A stretch of 64,000 nt of DNA from Paeniglutamicibacter terrestris (lineage in GTDB: Bacteria > Actinomycetota > Actinomycetes > Actinomycetales > Micrococcaceae). Every line of letters starts with the position of its first letter. Position 1 is the stretch's first letter. The translations under genes were made by a program, and so were the position numbers. This document shows, piece by piece, positions 1 to 8,461 of the stretch. Below the pieces are notes generated by a model. The model saw only the letters and a list, made by a program, of their open reading frames with translations. It was not told the DNA's origin and did no database searches. Where the stretch lies: contig NZ_JAAWVT010000001.1 of assembly GCF_012271785.1 (NCBI RefSeq), positions 434,001 through 498,000 of the forward strand. Reading direction: 5' to 3'.

Positions 1-605
1 GCCACGGTGGAGGAAACCTTGATGGACACGTAGTCAACATCGTCGCGGGAGAGCAGCTGGTGGGTTCCGTCAAGGCGGCGAGCGGCTTCGCCCTCACCCA
101 GGATGGCTTCGCCCAGAAGGTTGACGTTGAGGTCAATGCCTTCCTTCTTGATCTTGGAGATCGAGGAACCAAGCTTGGCATCGGTGGCGTCGATGATCAG
201 GTGACCGACCATTTCGCGCAGGACCTTGCGGGCGATCGGGACGACGATGCTCGGGAAGATCGGTGCCATGGCGCCACCGAGTCCAACGGCAGAGCGCATG
301 TACCAGGGCAGGAAGGAAGGCACCTTGGGGGCCAAGGCCTTGAGGTTTGCCGCGGCAACACTCAGGTCCTCGGGGCGAATCACTCCGTCAACAAAACCAA
401 CGGTGAAGTCCAGTCCGTTGGGGTCCTTCAGCACGCCGGCCAGCTGGGCCGCGGAGGCATCAACCGGAACTTTTGAGCCTTCGGTGAGCCAATGGCGCAC
501 CAACTTGATGGTTTCATCGGCCAGGTCCTGAGGGCGGACCAGGGCTGTGCCGTCGGCGGCGAGAGCCGGCGGGACTACACGCGCGTGCGGAGTCGTTAGG
601 GACAC
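1..605 (-). CDS. putA: Bifunctional proline dehydrogenase / P5C dehydrogenase (PutA-like), N-terminal part, cut by the left edge
   Basis: Reading leftwards from a GTG at 605, an open frame of 201 codons runs off the window. An AAGGAG ribosome site sits 8 nt upstream of the GTG. The residues include NLLGEAILGEGEAARRLDG followed by DDVDYVSIKVSS, which resemble the proline dehydrogenase region of actinobacterial PutA-type proteins. Such enzymes oxidise proline to P5C with FAD and then to glutamate with NAD. The second (aldehyde dehydrogenase) domain would lie outside the window, so bifunctionality is inferred, and a stand-alone proline dehydrogenase is not excluded. The gene diverges from a LysR gene that is followed by putP, which supports a proline-use role. 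Confidence 0.82.
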   Translation of the reverse strand, partial: MSLTTPHARVVPPALAADGTALVRPQDLADETIKLVRHWLTEGSKVPVDASAAQLAGVLKDPNGLDFTVGFVDGVIRPEDLSVAAANLKALAPKVPSFLPWYMRSAVGLGGAMAPIFPSIVVPIARKVLREMVGHLIIDATDAKLGSSISKIKKEGIDLNVNLLGEAILGEGEAARRLDGTHQLLSRDDVDYVSIKVSSTV

Positions 606-840
606 GAATGCTTCTCCTTGAAGGAAGTGATTTGGCAAAGACGGTTGAGCTACCTCTACCCATAATGCGCAGAAAAATATCGCGTGGATAGATCGGTTCA
701 ACAGTCAGTATGAACCCAATCATCACTTCGGCAAAAGTGAACAAACCCAAAGGTTTTACTTCGGGTTTACCAATGTATTCTGAAGGTTGCACACGTCACC
801 GTTTTTCACCGCTAGAACACCCCAATCCAAGGAGCACATC
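606..840. promoter_or_regulatory. putA / lysR divergent control region with two inverted repeats
   Basis: This 235-bp region separates the divergent putA and LysR genes. It contains a perfect inverted repeat TCACTT-N6-AAGTGA at 723-740 and a second one, AAACCC-N14-GGGTTT, at 743-768, only 2 bp further on. Their spacing and AT-rich surroundings fit a LysR-type binding region serving both promoters. The assignment as operator is inference from position. Confidence 0.4.
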
Positions 841-1779
841 ATGCTGGAAATCCGTCGCCTGAGACTGCTGCGCGAGCTCAGCATCCGCGGCACCATCGCC
901 GAGGTTTCCGACGCGCTGAGCTACAGTCCCTCTTCGATTTCCCAACAGCTCTCGTTGTTGGAAAAAGAGACGGGGGTGACGTTGCTGCGCAAGGTGGGCC
1001 GACGCCTGCAACTGACCCCGCAGGCCGAGGTGCTCGTGGCCCATACCGATGAACTGTTGGATTCGATGGAACGTGCCGAGGCGGATCTGGCCTCGACCCA
1101 GCCACGCATTGCCGGCACGGTGCGCTTGGCCGTTTTTCAAACGGCCGTGCTCACGCTGCTGCCGGCGGTCCTGCGTCAACTGCGTCAGCACTACCCACAC
1201 CTGCGGGTGGAGGCGGTCCAGCACGAACCCGAAACTGCACTTCATGACACGTGGGCCCGGGATTTTGATCTGGTGGTCGCCGAGCAATATCCGGGACATG
1301 CCGCACCTCACTATGCAGCTCTGGACCGCAAATTCCTGGCCGATGACCCGATCCGACTCGCGCTGCCGGCCCGCAACGATGAGATGCCGACGGAGTTTCA
1401 CCACGTGAACTCCATCGAGGCCGCCGCATCCCTGCCCTGGGTCATGGAACCGCGCGGCGCGGCATCAAGGCACTGGGCCGAGCAGGCCTGCCGCACCGCC
1501 GGCTTTGAACCGGACATCCGCTACGAGACCGCCGACATGCAGGCCCACGCTCGACTGGTGGAATCGGGCAACGCCGTTGCCCTGCTGCCGGACTTGGCCT
1601 GGGCGGCGCGCACCCGCGAATTGCGGATCATTGATTTGCCGGGGGCGCCACATCGCACGCTTTTTACCTCCATGCGCCATTCCTCCTCCCAGCACCCGGG
1701 GATCCTCGCCGTGCGCAGCGCGATCCACCAGCAGGCCGAGGCGTTTGAGCCGGCCATCACCACGGCGCAGGGAGTGTAA
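841..1779 (+). CDS. LysR-family transcriptional regulator, probably of proline use
   Basis: The product has 312 residues. It has an N-terminal winged helix-turn-helix (about residues 1-60, with the recognition helix around SYSPSSISQQLSLLEKE) followed by a periplasmic-binding-like effector domain. The ATG at 841 is preferred over an in-frame ATG at 787 because AAGGAG lies directly upstream and the HTH begins at once after it. LysR proteins bind as tetramers near divergent promoters and respond to a small molecule. Here the gene lies between putA (divergent) and putP (same strand), so proline or P5C is the likely signal; that is inferred from context only. Confidence 0.88.
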   Translation: MLEIRRLRLLRELSIRGTIAEVSDALSYSPSSISQQLSLLEKETGVTLLRKVGRRLQLTPQAEVLVAHTDELLDSMERAEADLASTQPRIAGTVRLAVFQTAVLTLLPAVLRQLRQHYPHLRVEAVQHEPETALHDTWARDFDLVVAEQYPGHAAPHYAALDRKFLADDPIRLALPARNDEMPTEFHHVNSIEAAASLPWVMEPRGAASRHWAEQACRTAGFEPDIRYETADMQAHARLVESGNAVALLPDLAWAARTRELRIIDLPGAPHRTLFTSMRHSSSQHPGILAVRSAIHQQAEAFEPAITTAQGV

Positions 1780-1836
1780 TTCAGATCACAAATAGGTAAC
1801 AGCGGCAAATCGACTCCCACATAACCATGGATTTTC

Positions 1837-1865
1837 CTGACATACTCGAGGACTGTTGCTAAGAA
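1837..1865 (+). promoter_or_regulatory. Candidate putP promoter
   Basis: CTGACA at 1837-1842 and TAAGAA at 1860-1865 are separated by 17 bp, a fair sigma-70-type match. This would give a 5' leader of roughly 95 nt before the putP ATG at 1968. The leader contains a short GGAGAA/TTCTCC hairpin around 1923-1940. Confidence 0.35.
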
Positions 1866-1967
1866 ACATGCACATGCCGAGCGGCAGCGTTATCGTGACG
1901 CCCGGCAGCACAGATCATTTTCGGGGAGAAGTTTCTCCGGCTCGCCAACCGTCATGAGGACCACAAC

Positions 1968-3488
1968 ATGTCCGATACAACATTTCAGCTGATAGCCATC
2001 GCTGTATACCTGGCAGCAATGCTGGGTATTGGCTATTTCGCTTTCCGCCGCACCAACAACATCGACGACTACATGCTCGCGGGACGGGGGCTCAAGCCAG
2101 GAGTGGCCGCTCTGTCCGCAGGAGCCTCGGACATGTCCGGTTGGCTGTTGATGGGCCTTCCCGGCGCCATCTACCTCAACGGCCTCATCGAGGCCTGGAT
2201 CGCCATCGGCCTGACCATCGGTGCGTGGCTGAACTGGAAGTTCGTCGCTCCGCGTCTGCGCTCCTACACCGCCGTGGCACAGAACGCGATCACCATCCCG
2301 AGCTTCTTTGAGAAGCGCCTGAAGGACAATAGCCACTTCCTGCGCATCGCCGCCTCGGTGATCATCCTGGCCTTCTTCACCTTCTATGTTTCCTCCGGCA
2401 TGGTGGCAGCGGGCAAGTTCTTCGAGTCGTCCTTCGGCTGGAACTACTTCACCGGCCTCTTCGTGGTTGCCGGCGTCACGCTGCTCTACACGCTCTTCGG
2501 CGGATTCCTCGGTGCCACCCTCACCGACGTGGCCCAGGGCCTGTTGATGTTTGCCGCACTGATCGCCGTGCCAATCGTGGCCATTTTCCAGATGGGCAGC
2601 ATCGGAGGCATTAGCGAATCGATCAAGCAGGTTAACCCCGACGCGCTGAACCTCTTCTCCAGCTTTAATACCACCAACGGGTTCCTGGCCGCCGTGGCCA
2701 TCTTCTCCACCGCGGCCTGGGGTCTGGGTTACTTCGGCCAGCCGCACATCATTGTGCGCTTCATGGCGCTTCGCTCCCCCTCCGAGGCCAAAACCGCTCG
2801 GCGTATCGGCGTCGGTTGGATGGTCCTGACGGCATTGGGTGCGATCGTCACCGCTCTGGTGGGCATCGCCTACTTCGCTGGCACTCCGGAGAAGGAAATC
2901 ACCGACCCGGAAACTGTCTTCTTGCTGTTGAGTCAGATCTTCTTCCACCCCTTTGTTGCAGGTCTGGTCCTCGCCGCGGTGCTGGCGGCCATCATGTCCA
3001 CCATGTCCTCGCAGCTGATCGTGTGCTCCTCGGCCCTGGTCGAGGACCTCTACAACATCGCTGGCAAGAAGCTCAGCCCCCAGCGCGAGGTCATGCTCGG
3101 ACGTACCGGCGTGCTGGTGGTTGCCGTTGTGGCAGCAGTGCTGGCGCTGAACCGGAACTCGAGCATCCTCGAACTGGTGTCCTTCGCCTGGGCAGGATTC
3201 GGTGCCGCATTCGGCCCGATCGTGCTGCTGAGCCTCTACTGGCGCAAGCTCACCTCGACCGGCGCACTCGCCGGTATGATCACCGGTGCGTTGACCGTCT
3301 TCATCTGGGGCAACATCGACGTGCTCGCCTCGAACATGTACGAGATTGTTCCAGGCTTCATCTTGAACCTTATCGTCACCGTGGTGGTCTCCAACGCCAC
3401 CTACAAGCACAATGCACTCATCGAGGAAGAATTTACCGCGATGGAGAAGGAAATCGAGGAAAACGCTCCGTACGTGGCTGCATCGTAG
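1968..3488 (+). CDS. putP: Sodium/proline symporter PutP
   Basis: The 506-residue protein has about 13 hydrophobic segments and belongs to the sodium:solute symporter (SSS) family. Family-typical stretches are NNIDDYMLAGRGLKPG (residues 30-45), LSAGASDMSGWLLMGLPG (around residue 50) and AAIMSTMSSQLIVCSSALVEDL near the second sodium site. It imports proline with Na+ at the cytoplasmic membrane. GAGGA lies about 10 nt before the ATG. It lies downstream of the LysR gene on the same strand and is followed by a strong terminator. With putA divergent 1.3 kb away, it forms a proline uptake and oxidation unit. Confidence 0.93.
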   Translation: MSDTTFQLIAIAVYLAAMLGIGYFAFRRTNNIDDYMLAGRGLKPGVAALSAGASDMSGWLLMGLPGAIYLNGLIEAWIAIGLTIGAWLNWKFVAPRLRSYTAVAQNAITIPSFFEKRLKDNSHFLRIAASVIILAFFTFYVSSGMVAAGKFFESSFGWNYFTGLFVVAGVTLLYTLFGGFLGATLTDVAQGLLMFAALIAVPIVAIFQMGSIGGISESIKQVNPDALNLFSSFNTTNGFLAAVAIFSTAAWGLGYFGQPHIIVRFMALRSPSEAKTARRIGVGWMVLTALGAIVTALVGIAYFAGTPEKEITDPETVFLLLSQIFFHPFVAGLVLAAVLAAIMSTMSSQLIVCSSALVEDLYNIAGKKLSPQREVMLGRTGVLVVAVVAAVLALNRNSSILELVSFAWAGFGAAFGPIVLLSLYWRKLTSTGALAGMITGALTVFIWGNIDVLASNMYEIVPGFILNLIVTVVVSNATYKHNALIEEEFTAMEKEIEENAPYVAAS

Positions 3489-3505
3489 CCCCGTAACTTT
3501 GCAGC

Positions 3506-3541
3506 AACTGCCCCCTCGCCCTTTCGGGTGAGGGGGCAGTT
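3506..3541. terminator. Rho-independent terminator after putP
   Basis: A near-perfect hairpin has a 12-bp arm AACTGCCCCCTC paired with GAGGGGGCAGTT, extended by an inner GCCC/GGGT, with a TTTC loop and a T-rich tail. It starts 17 nt after the putP stop. Confidence 0.8.
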
Positions 3542-3607
3542 GTGTTTGACTTGCGGTGAAGGATCATCAATCGCTTATATAAAATTTGAGAAAGGGACCA
3601 ACGAGTC

Positions 3608-4006
3608 GTGAAAGAACTTTTTGATTTCAACTTCGACAGCTTCGTTACCCCCAAGGTCGTCAAGCTTGTTTACATCCTGATCACCATCGGACTGGGCATC
3701 ATGTACCTGTTCATGGTGATCGCTGCCTTCGCGTCGCGCGAGCCAGCACTTGGATTCCTTATCCTGATCGTCGTGGGACCGCTGGTGGTGCTGATCTATC
3801 TGGCACTGGCACGCATGGGGCTGGAATCGTTGATCGCCACGATCCGTACCGCGCAGAACACCGGTGAATTGGTACGTATGGCCGGCGGCGCGGCACCAGG
3901 AAACAATCCTCCGGCACCCGGCAGCTACCCGGGTGGACCGTCGTTTGGCGGGCCGGCCGGTCCGCAGGCCCCGCCAGCAAACCCGTACCAAACGCCGCAG
4001 CCCTAA
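3608..4006 (+). CDS. DUF4282 membrane protein with Pro/Gly-rich tail
   Basis: The 132-residue protein starts at a GTG with an upstream AAAGGGA. Residues 1-15 (KELFDFNFDSFVTPKVVK) and two transmembrane segments (about 17-40 and 45-66) followed by ARMGLESL match the DUF4282 pattern. The last 40 residues are rich in Pro, Gly and Ala and probably disordered. No biochemical role is known to me for this family. It is a single gene, ending just before a strong terminator. Confidence 0.8.
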   Translation: MKELFDFNFDSFVTPKVVKLVYILITIGLGIMYLFMVIAAFASREPALGFLILIVVGPLVVLIYLALARMGLESLIATIRTAQNTGELVRMAGGAAPGNNPPAPGSYPGGPSFGGPAGPQAPPANPYQTPQP

Positions 4007-4037
4007 TCTGGCAGCAGATGTGTAGCGAGGTATTGAT

Positions 4038-4074
4038 GAGCGGCTTCCGGAATGTTATGTTCCGGGAGCCGCTC
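4038..4074. terminator. Terminator after the DUF4282 gene
   Basis: A 15-bp stem (GAGCGGCTTCCGGAA paired with TTCCGGGAGCCGCTC, one mismatch) encloses a 7-nt loop and is followed by TTCTTATGTCTTT. Confidence 0.78.
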
Positions 4075-4175
4075 TTCTTATGTCTTTCGACTTAGAGTGG
4101 TGTACCGCGTGGCCACGCTCGCTACGCCTGGCGGTGGAGCAGGCGTTGTTCGCGAGGCAGCTAAAAGGAGTCGGC

Positions 4176-4670
4176 ATGTCAGAGCATGAATCCAGCGCGA
4201 GCCAATCACGGAAACCAAAAGGTGACGGGAAAACTACCGTAGCTAGCGCCGCGATGTTGAAGACGGGCATGACCGGCCGGGCGAGCCCAGCGAAAGCTGC
4301 GGTGGGTGATCAGCCCGTATTCGCATACATCTCGAGCCTCCCGGAGCCACAACGAGGCATCGCCGAAGCCATTGATGCCCTCGCGGCCAGGACTCTGCCG
4401 GATCTCCAACGCTCGGTGAAATGGGGAATGGCGTACTACGGCGTAGGGGACGGGTGGTGCTTTAGCTCCGGCGGCTTTGTCGGCCACGTAAAGCTCATGT
4501 TCATCAACGGCGCGGTATTACTGGATCCCATACCGCCGGTGACCCCGGTGGGTATGGGCAAGGCGACCCGTGGAGTAGAGCTGGGATCCCTGACTGACCT
4601 GGACGAGCAGCAGATTGCGGATTGGATGAGGCAAATCAGTTTGGCACCGGGCGTCGGCAAGAGGCGCTGA
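4176..4670 (+). CDS. DUF1801 (YdhG-like) domain protein
   Basis: The product has 164 residues. The start at 4176 is chosen for its AAAAGGAG ribosome site 7 nt upstream; an in-frame ATG at 4080 lies in the preceding terminator tail. A polar 45-residue N-terminus precedes the DUF1801 core: FAYISSLPEPQRGIAEAIDAL, then LQRSVKWGMAYYGVGDGWC, then GHVKLMFINGAVLLDP. DUF1801 proteins share the iron-chaperone frataxin-like fold, but their function in actinobacteria is not established. It appears monocistronic. Confidence 0.78.
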   Translation: MSEHESSASQSRKPKGDGKTTVASAAMLKTGMTGRASPAKAAVGDQPVFAYISSLPEPQRGIAEAIDALAARTLPDLQRSVKWGMAYYGVGDGWCFSSGGFVGHVKLMFINGAVLLDPIPPVTPVGMGKATRGVELGSLTDLDEQQIADWMRQISLAPGVGKRR

Positions 4671-4913
4671 ACCTCCATGGCATTGGGCGTCAATCGATGC
4701 GCTTACCTCAAGCGTGCGCCGGTCGCAGGGCTCGCAGTTGTTCAGCCCCTCCCTTAACTTTGACCATCGGGCGCCGCGTCAGCGTTCGCGAAAAGGCCTA
4801 GCGGGCGACGGATTTCACCACTTTGGCTGGTTGCTCCCGGAGATTCCCAAACGATGACCTTCGAGATCGCTGCCTCGGCCCTCTCTACACGGCAAAACGG
4901 TAGCCTCGGGCTG

Positions 4914-4925
4914 TAGGATCGTCGC
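4914..4925 (+). promoter_or_regulatory. -10 box of a leaderless promoter for the S10 peptidase
   Basis: TAGGAT at 4914-4919 lies 6 nt before the ATG at 4926, and no Shine-Dalgarno sequence is present. The transcript would begin at or next to the start codon. Confidence 0.4.
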
Positions 4926-6458
4926 ATGCCTGATGCTTCCCCCGCTTCCCCCGTTTCCACGCCCACCCCCGGTCCGGTCTTCTCCGATGACTTCGTCACC
5001 CGCAGCCATCGCACCATTTCGGGCCTGCGCTACACCAGCAGCACCGGACGCATGGTGCTGCGCGCGGAGGAAACGACGGAGGGGAAAACCGACGGGTTTA
5101 AGGCCAAGGCCGAAGTCTTCCTCATCGCTTACACCGCCGATACCGAGGAAGCACCCACCACCGGACAGGGCGCCAAGTCTCGGGCGCGCAAACCAGCTTC
5201 CCCTCCGGTGGCCAACCGCCGACCGGTCGTTTTTGCCTTTAATGGCGGCCCCGGATCGGCCAGCCTCTGGCTCCACATGGGTCTGCTGGGACCGCGCATC
5301 GTTGACTCGGGTGACGTGGGAGCGATGACCGCGGCGCCTTACGGCGTGGTCGATAACCCCGAATCCCTGCTGGAACACAGCGACGTGGTGATGATCGATC
5401 CGGTCAATACCGGATTCTCCCGGGTGATCGAGGGCGGAAGCGCCGATGAATTCCACTCCTTCACCGCCGACCGCGATCTGATCGCCGAGGTCATCCGACT
5501 TTGGGTCACCCGTAACCAGCGCTGGCTCTCCCCCAAGTACCTCATTGGTGAGTCCTACGGAACGATGCGCGCGGTGGCAGTGGCCCGTCGCCTGCAGGAG
5601 GCCTATGGCATGGCGGTGAACGGCTTGGGGCTCATCTCCGCGGTTCTGAACATGTCTACCCTCGACTTTGCGCCGGGCAATGACACTCCCTACCCGCTGC
5701 ACCTGCCCACCTATGCGGCGATTGCCCACTATCACGGACGCCACGGCAATCGCCCGCTTCACGAGATTGTGCGGGACGCCGAGGACTACGCCGCCGGCGA
5801 CTACGTGGTGGCCCTGCATCTGGGCAACCGCATCTCCAAGCGCCGCTACGATTCGGTGGTGAAACACCTGGCCGAACTCACCACGCTCTCCGAAGCCTTC
5901 ATCCGCCGTACCAATCTGCGCTGGGACTACATGGAGTTCGCCACCGAGCTCCTGCGTGACTCCGGGCTCATGGTCGGGCGCATCGACGGCCGCTTCACCG
6001 CCGCCCCACCCCGGCTGCAGCAGTCACACACCTGGGACGACCCCTCGATGCGTGCCATCACGGGGCCCTATGCGGCAGCCATCAACCACTATGTGCGCGC
6101 GGAGCTCGGTTACGAATCCGATTTGCCCTATGAGGTACTCACCGCGCGGGTTCACCCGTGGAGCTTTGATACCTTCGAGGGCAAGCCGATCGATGTGACG
6201 GAGGATCTTCAGCGACTACTCATCGATATCCCCGAACTGCGGGTCCATGTTGATTACGGTTACCACGACGGGGCGACACCACACTTTGCCGCCGAATATG
6301 TGTGGGCGCACCTGCAGCTTCCGCCCTCGGCCCATGCCCGTTTCACCCATCATCACCACGCGGCGGGGCACATGATGTACCTCAATGAGCAGATCCGTAA
6401 GACACAGCTGGCAGCACTGGCTGACTTCGTCACTGCGGGGGCACCAGCAAGTCTGTAG
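4926..6458 (+). CDS. S10-family serine carboxypeptidase-like peptidase
   Basis: The 510-residue protein has the S10 landmarks in order: oxyanion-hole NGGPG (106-110), nucleophile Ser210 in GESYG, a candidate catalytic Asp448 in YHDGATP, and His482 in GHMMY. S10 enzymes remove C-terminal residues with an alpha/beta-hydrolase triad. No signal peptide is visible: the N-terminus is MPDASPASPV and then polar, so a cytosolic location is likely. The mRNA seems leaderless. It is followed after 10 bp by the epimerase fusion gene and then ogt, an apparent three-gene operon with no obvious shared pathway. Confidence 0.85.
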   Translation: MPDASPASPVSTPTPGPVFSDDFVTRSHRTISGLRYTSSTGRMVLRAEETTEGKTDGFKAKAEVFLIAYTADTEEAPTTGQGAKSRARKPASPPVANRRPVVFAFNGGPGSASLWLHMGLLGPRIVDSGDVGAMTAAPYGVVDNPESLLEHSDVVMIDPVNTGFSRVIEGGSADEFHSFTADRDLIAEVIRLWVTRNQRWLSPKYLIGESYGTMRAVAVARRLQEAYGMAVNGLGLISAVLNMSTLDFAPGNDTPYPLHLPTYAAIAHYHGRHGNRPLHEIVRDAEDYAAGDYVVALHLGNRISKRRYDSVVKHLAELTTLSEAFIRRTNLRWDYMEFATELLRDSGLMVGRIDGRFTAAPPRLQQSHTWDDPSMRAITGPYAAAINHYVRAELGYESDLPYEVLTARVHPWSFDTFEGKPIDVTEDLQRLLIDIPELRVHVDYGYHDGATPHFAAEYVWAHLQLPPSAHARFTHHHHAAGHMMYLNEQIRKTQLAALADFVTAGAPASL

Positions 6459-6468
6459 GCTTAGGTCC

Positions 6469-7869
6469 ATGGCCTGGCAGCGAACGCAAACCCACTTTTT
6501 CGCACTACCCGCATCCGAGCTCTGGGAAGTTCTTGGTGACCCCGCACGAGTTCCGGAATGGAACCACGCGGTGGTGCTCCTTGAGCCGCTGGAGGCCCCC
6601 GTGGGCCCGGGCACTGAGTTGGATTGGGTGCCGGCCGGAGAGGTCCTGGGGCGGATCCATTCGGCCACCGCACCACCTGCGGTAATCACCCGAGTGGATC
6701 CCGGAACCCGGCTCAGCTGGCGCCAAAAGCAGCCAGGTGGACACCTTTTGGTGGACTGGAGCCTGCGCGAGGTCAGCGGCGGCACCGAGCTGACCCAGCG
6801 GGTCTCGGTGGCGGGAGCCGCGTCGGCCGTTTTCGCCCGGACCGCTGCTGCGCCACTGGCCAACGATTTCGCGCAGAATTGCGCCAGGCTTTACACCCTG
6901 GCCGGTGGCGAGGTCAACGAGAAATTGCGCATCGTCATTGCCGGAGGCCACGGCTTCTTGGGCAGTCGCGCAGCGGCGGACCTGCACTGCCGCGGCCATG
7001 AGGTCATCATCCTCACTCGCACGATCCGTGCGACGAGTCCCTACCAGCAGGTGCTTTGGGATGGTCGAGCCCAGGGTCCGTGGTCAAACTCCTTGTACCG
7101 TGCGGGGTTCAACACCGCGGTGCTGAATCTTGCCGGGGAATTGGTGGACCTTCCACCTACACCTGCCAATATCGCGCTGCTGCGTGATTCTCGGGTCAAT
7201 TCCACCCTCGCCCTGGTGGATGCCGCAGCGGCAGCACCGGAACCGCTGGTGGCCTTCCTGCAGTCAAGTACCACCGCCATCTTCTCCGATGCCGGGGACG
7301 AGCGACTCTCCGAGCACTCCGAGCTCCCCACCGGGACCAAGGCCCTGGCCCAGATGACGGGCGTGGCCACGGCGTGGGAAGCCGCGGTGAGCGGCGTGCG
7401 GGCTGCGCATCTGCACATCCTGCGCACCTCGCTGGTCTTTGAACAGGAGAGCCCACTGCTGAGCAGGCTGTCCTTGTTGGCCAGCGTCGGACTGGGAGGA
7501 CCCGTCGCAGGTGGAACCGCGTGGGTCAGCTGGATCCATCTCGCCGATTGGTTGCGGATCGTGCGCGGATGCCTGGGTCTAGAGGAATCACTGACCATTC
7601 CCGACGGGGTGCTGCACCTGGCTGCTCCGCACCCGGTCCGCAATGCCGACATGATGGCAGCAGTGCGTTCGCAGGTGGCACCCGGTCCCCTGCGGCGCTT
7701 CTCGCTGCCTACACCGGCACCGCTGGTGGCTGTCGGTGCGGTGGTGCTCCGCACCGACCCGGCGCTGGGAACCACGTCTCGGCACGTGAGTTCCGCAGTG
7801 CTGGCAGATGCTGGTTTCGTCTTCGAACACCCCGACTTTGATACTGCCCTCGGTGCGATCTTTGGTTAA
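6469..7869 (+). CDS. SRPBCC-domain / TIGR01777 NAD-dependent epimerase fusion
   Basis: The product has 466 residues. Residues 1-150 look like a START/SRPBCC ligand-binding domain (TQTHFFALPASELWEVLGDPARVPEWN at its start). Residues 153 onward are an SDR-type Rossmann domain with the nucleotide motif AGGHGFLGSRA (158-168), and the C-terminal part is typical of the TIGR01777 (YfcH-like) family. The substrate is unknown. ATG 6469 is preferred over the in-frame ATG at 6385, which lies inside the S10 gene. The stop overlaps the likely start of ogt by 8 bp. Confidence 0.82.
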   Translation: MAWQRTQTHFFALPASELWEVLGDPARVPEWNHAVVLLEPLEAPVGPGTELDWVPAGEVLGRIHSATAPPAVITRVDPGTRLSWRQKQPGGHLLVDWSLREVSGGTELTQRVSVAGAASAVFARTAAAPLANDFAQNCARLYTLAGGEVNEKLRIVIAGGHGFLGSRAAADLHCRGHEVIILTRTIRATSPYQQVLWDGRAQGPWSNSLYRAGFNTAVLNLAGELVDLPPTPANIALLRDSRVNSTLALVDAAAAAPEPLVAFLQSSTTAIFSDAGDERLSEHSELPTGTKALAQMTGVATAWEAAVSGVRAAHLHILRTSLVFEQESPLLSRLSLLASVGLGGPVAGGTAWVSWIHLADWLRIVRGCLGLEESLTIPDGVLHLAAPHPVRNADMMAAVRSQVAPGPLRRFSLPTPAPLVAVGAVVLRTDPALGTTSRHVSSAVLADAGFVFEHPDFDTALGAIFG

Positions 7870-8389
7870 CGATCGCGCACTGCGCCACGCGATCATCGAC
7901 TCCCCGCTGGGCGCACTGCGTCTGGTGGCATCACCGCGTGGGATCAGCGGCATCTTCATGGACAACCATTCCCACCCGCCCGCGCCGGAAGTTCTTGGCG
8001 AGCTTCTGGACTCACCATCCGATGACCCGTTGATCGCCCAATGTGCCAGCGAACTGGCCGAGTATTTTGCGTCTGAACGACAAACATTTACCGTGGCCAC
8101 CGACGCGCTGGGAACCGAATTCCAGCAACGGGTCTGGGCACAGCTGGCGACCATCCCCTATGGACAATCGGCTACCTATGGTGAACTCGCGTTGGCACTC
8201 GGGGATGAAAAGTTGACCCGTGCGGTGGGGACGGCCAATGGCCGGAATCCCATTTCTATCGTCGTCCCCGGCCACCGGGTCATCGGCGCCGACGGCTCGT
8301 TGACCGGTTATGCCGGCGGGCTGAAAAACAAGGAGTTTCTCCTGCGCCTCGAGGGGATTTTGCCCGCGCCCGAGGCAACACTGTTCTAG
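7862..8389 (+). CDS. Ogt-like methylated-DNA-binding protein lacking the acceptor Cys
   Basis: The fold and DNA-binding region are those of O6-alkylguanine-DNA alkyltransferase: IIDSPLGALRLVA near the N-terminus, then GTEFQQRVWAQLATIPYGQSATYGELA, NGRNPISIVVP and GYAGGL-KEFLLRLE at the C-terminus. The invariant PCHR motif reads PGHR. The codon at 8270-8272 is GGC where TGC is expected, so suicide alkyl transfer should be impossible. It may be an alkyltransferase-like (ATL) protein that binds lesions, or an inactivated gene. A TTG at 7862 overlapping the previous stop (175 residues) fits the family N-terminus; an in-frame ATG at 7808 would add 18 residues. Confidence 0.83.
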   Translation: MVNDRALRHAIIDSPLGALRLVASPRGISGIFMDNHSHPPAPEVLGELLDSPSDDPLIAQCASELAEYFASERQTFTVATDALGTEFQQRVWAQLATIPYGQSATYGELALALGDEKLTRAVGTANGRNPISIVVPGHRVIGADGSLTGYAGGLKNKEFLLRLEGILPAPEATLF

Positions 8390-8461
8390 CGGATAAGTAC
8401 TGGAGGACAGCGCCCTCGGCGTCAAGCACTCGTCGGTTGCGGCACTCGCCCCTTTCCGGGC

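Noticed and set aside
514-792. A 92-codon minus-strand frame overlapping the putA start
   Set aside because: It covers the promoter region in the wrong frame relative to putA and has no motif.
1890-3410. A 506-codon open frame antisense to putP
   Set aside because: It mirrors putP codon structure, is rich in His, Gly, Asp and Gln, has no family motif, and is typical of GC-rich antisense frames.
4815-5867. A 350-codon antisense frame under the S10 peptidase gene
   Set aside because: Low-complexity His/Gly/Arg composition and complete overlap with a clear S10 gene.
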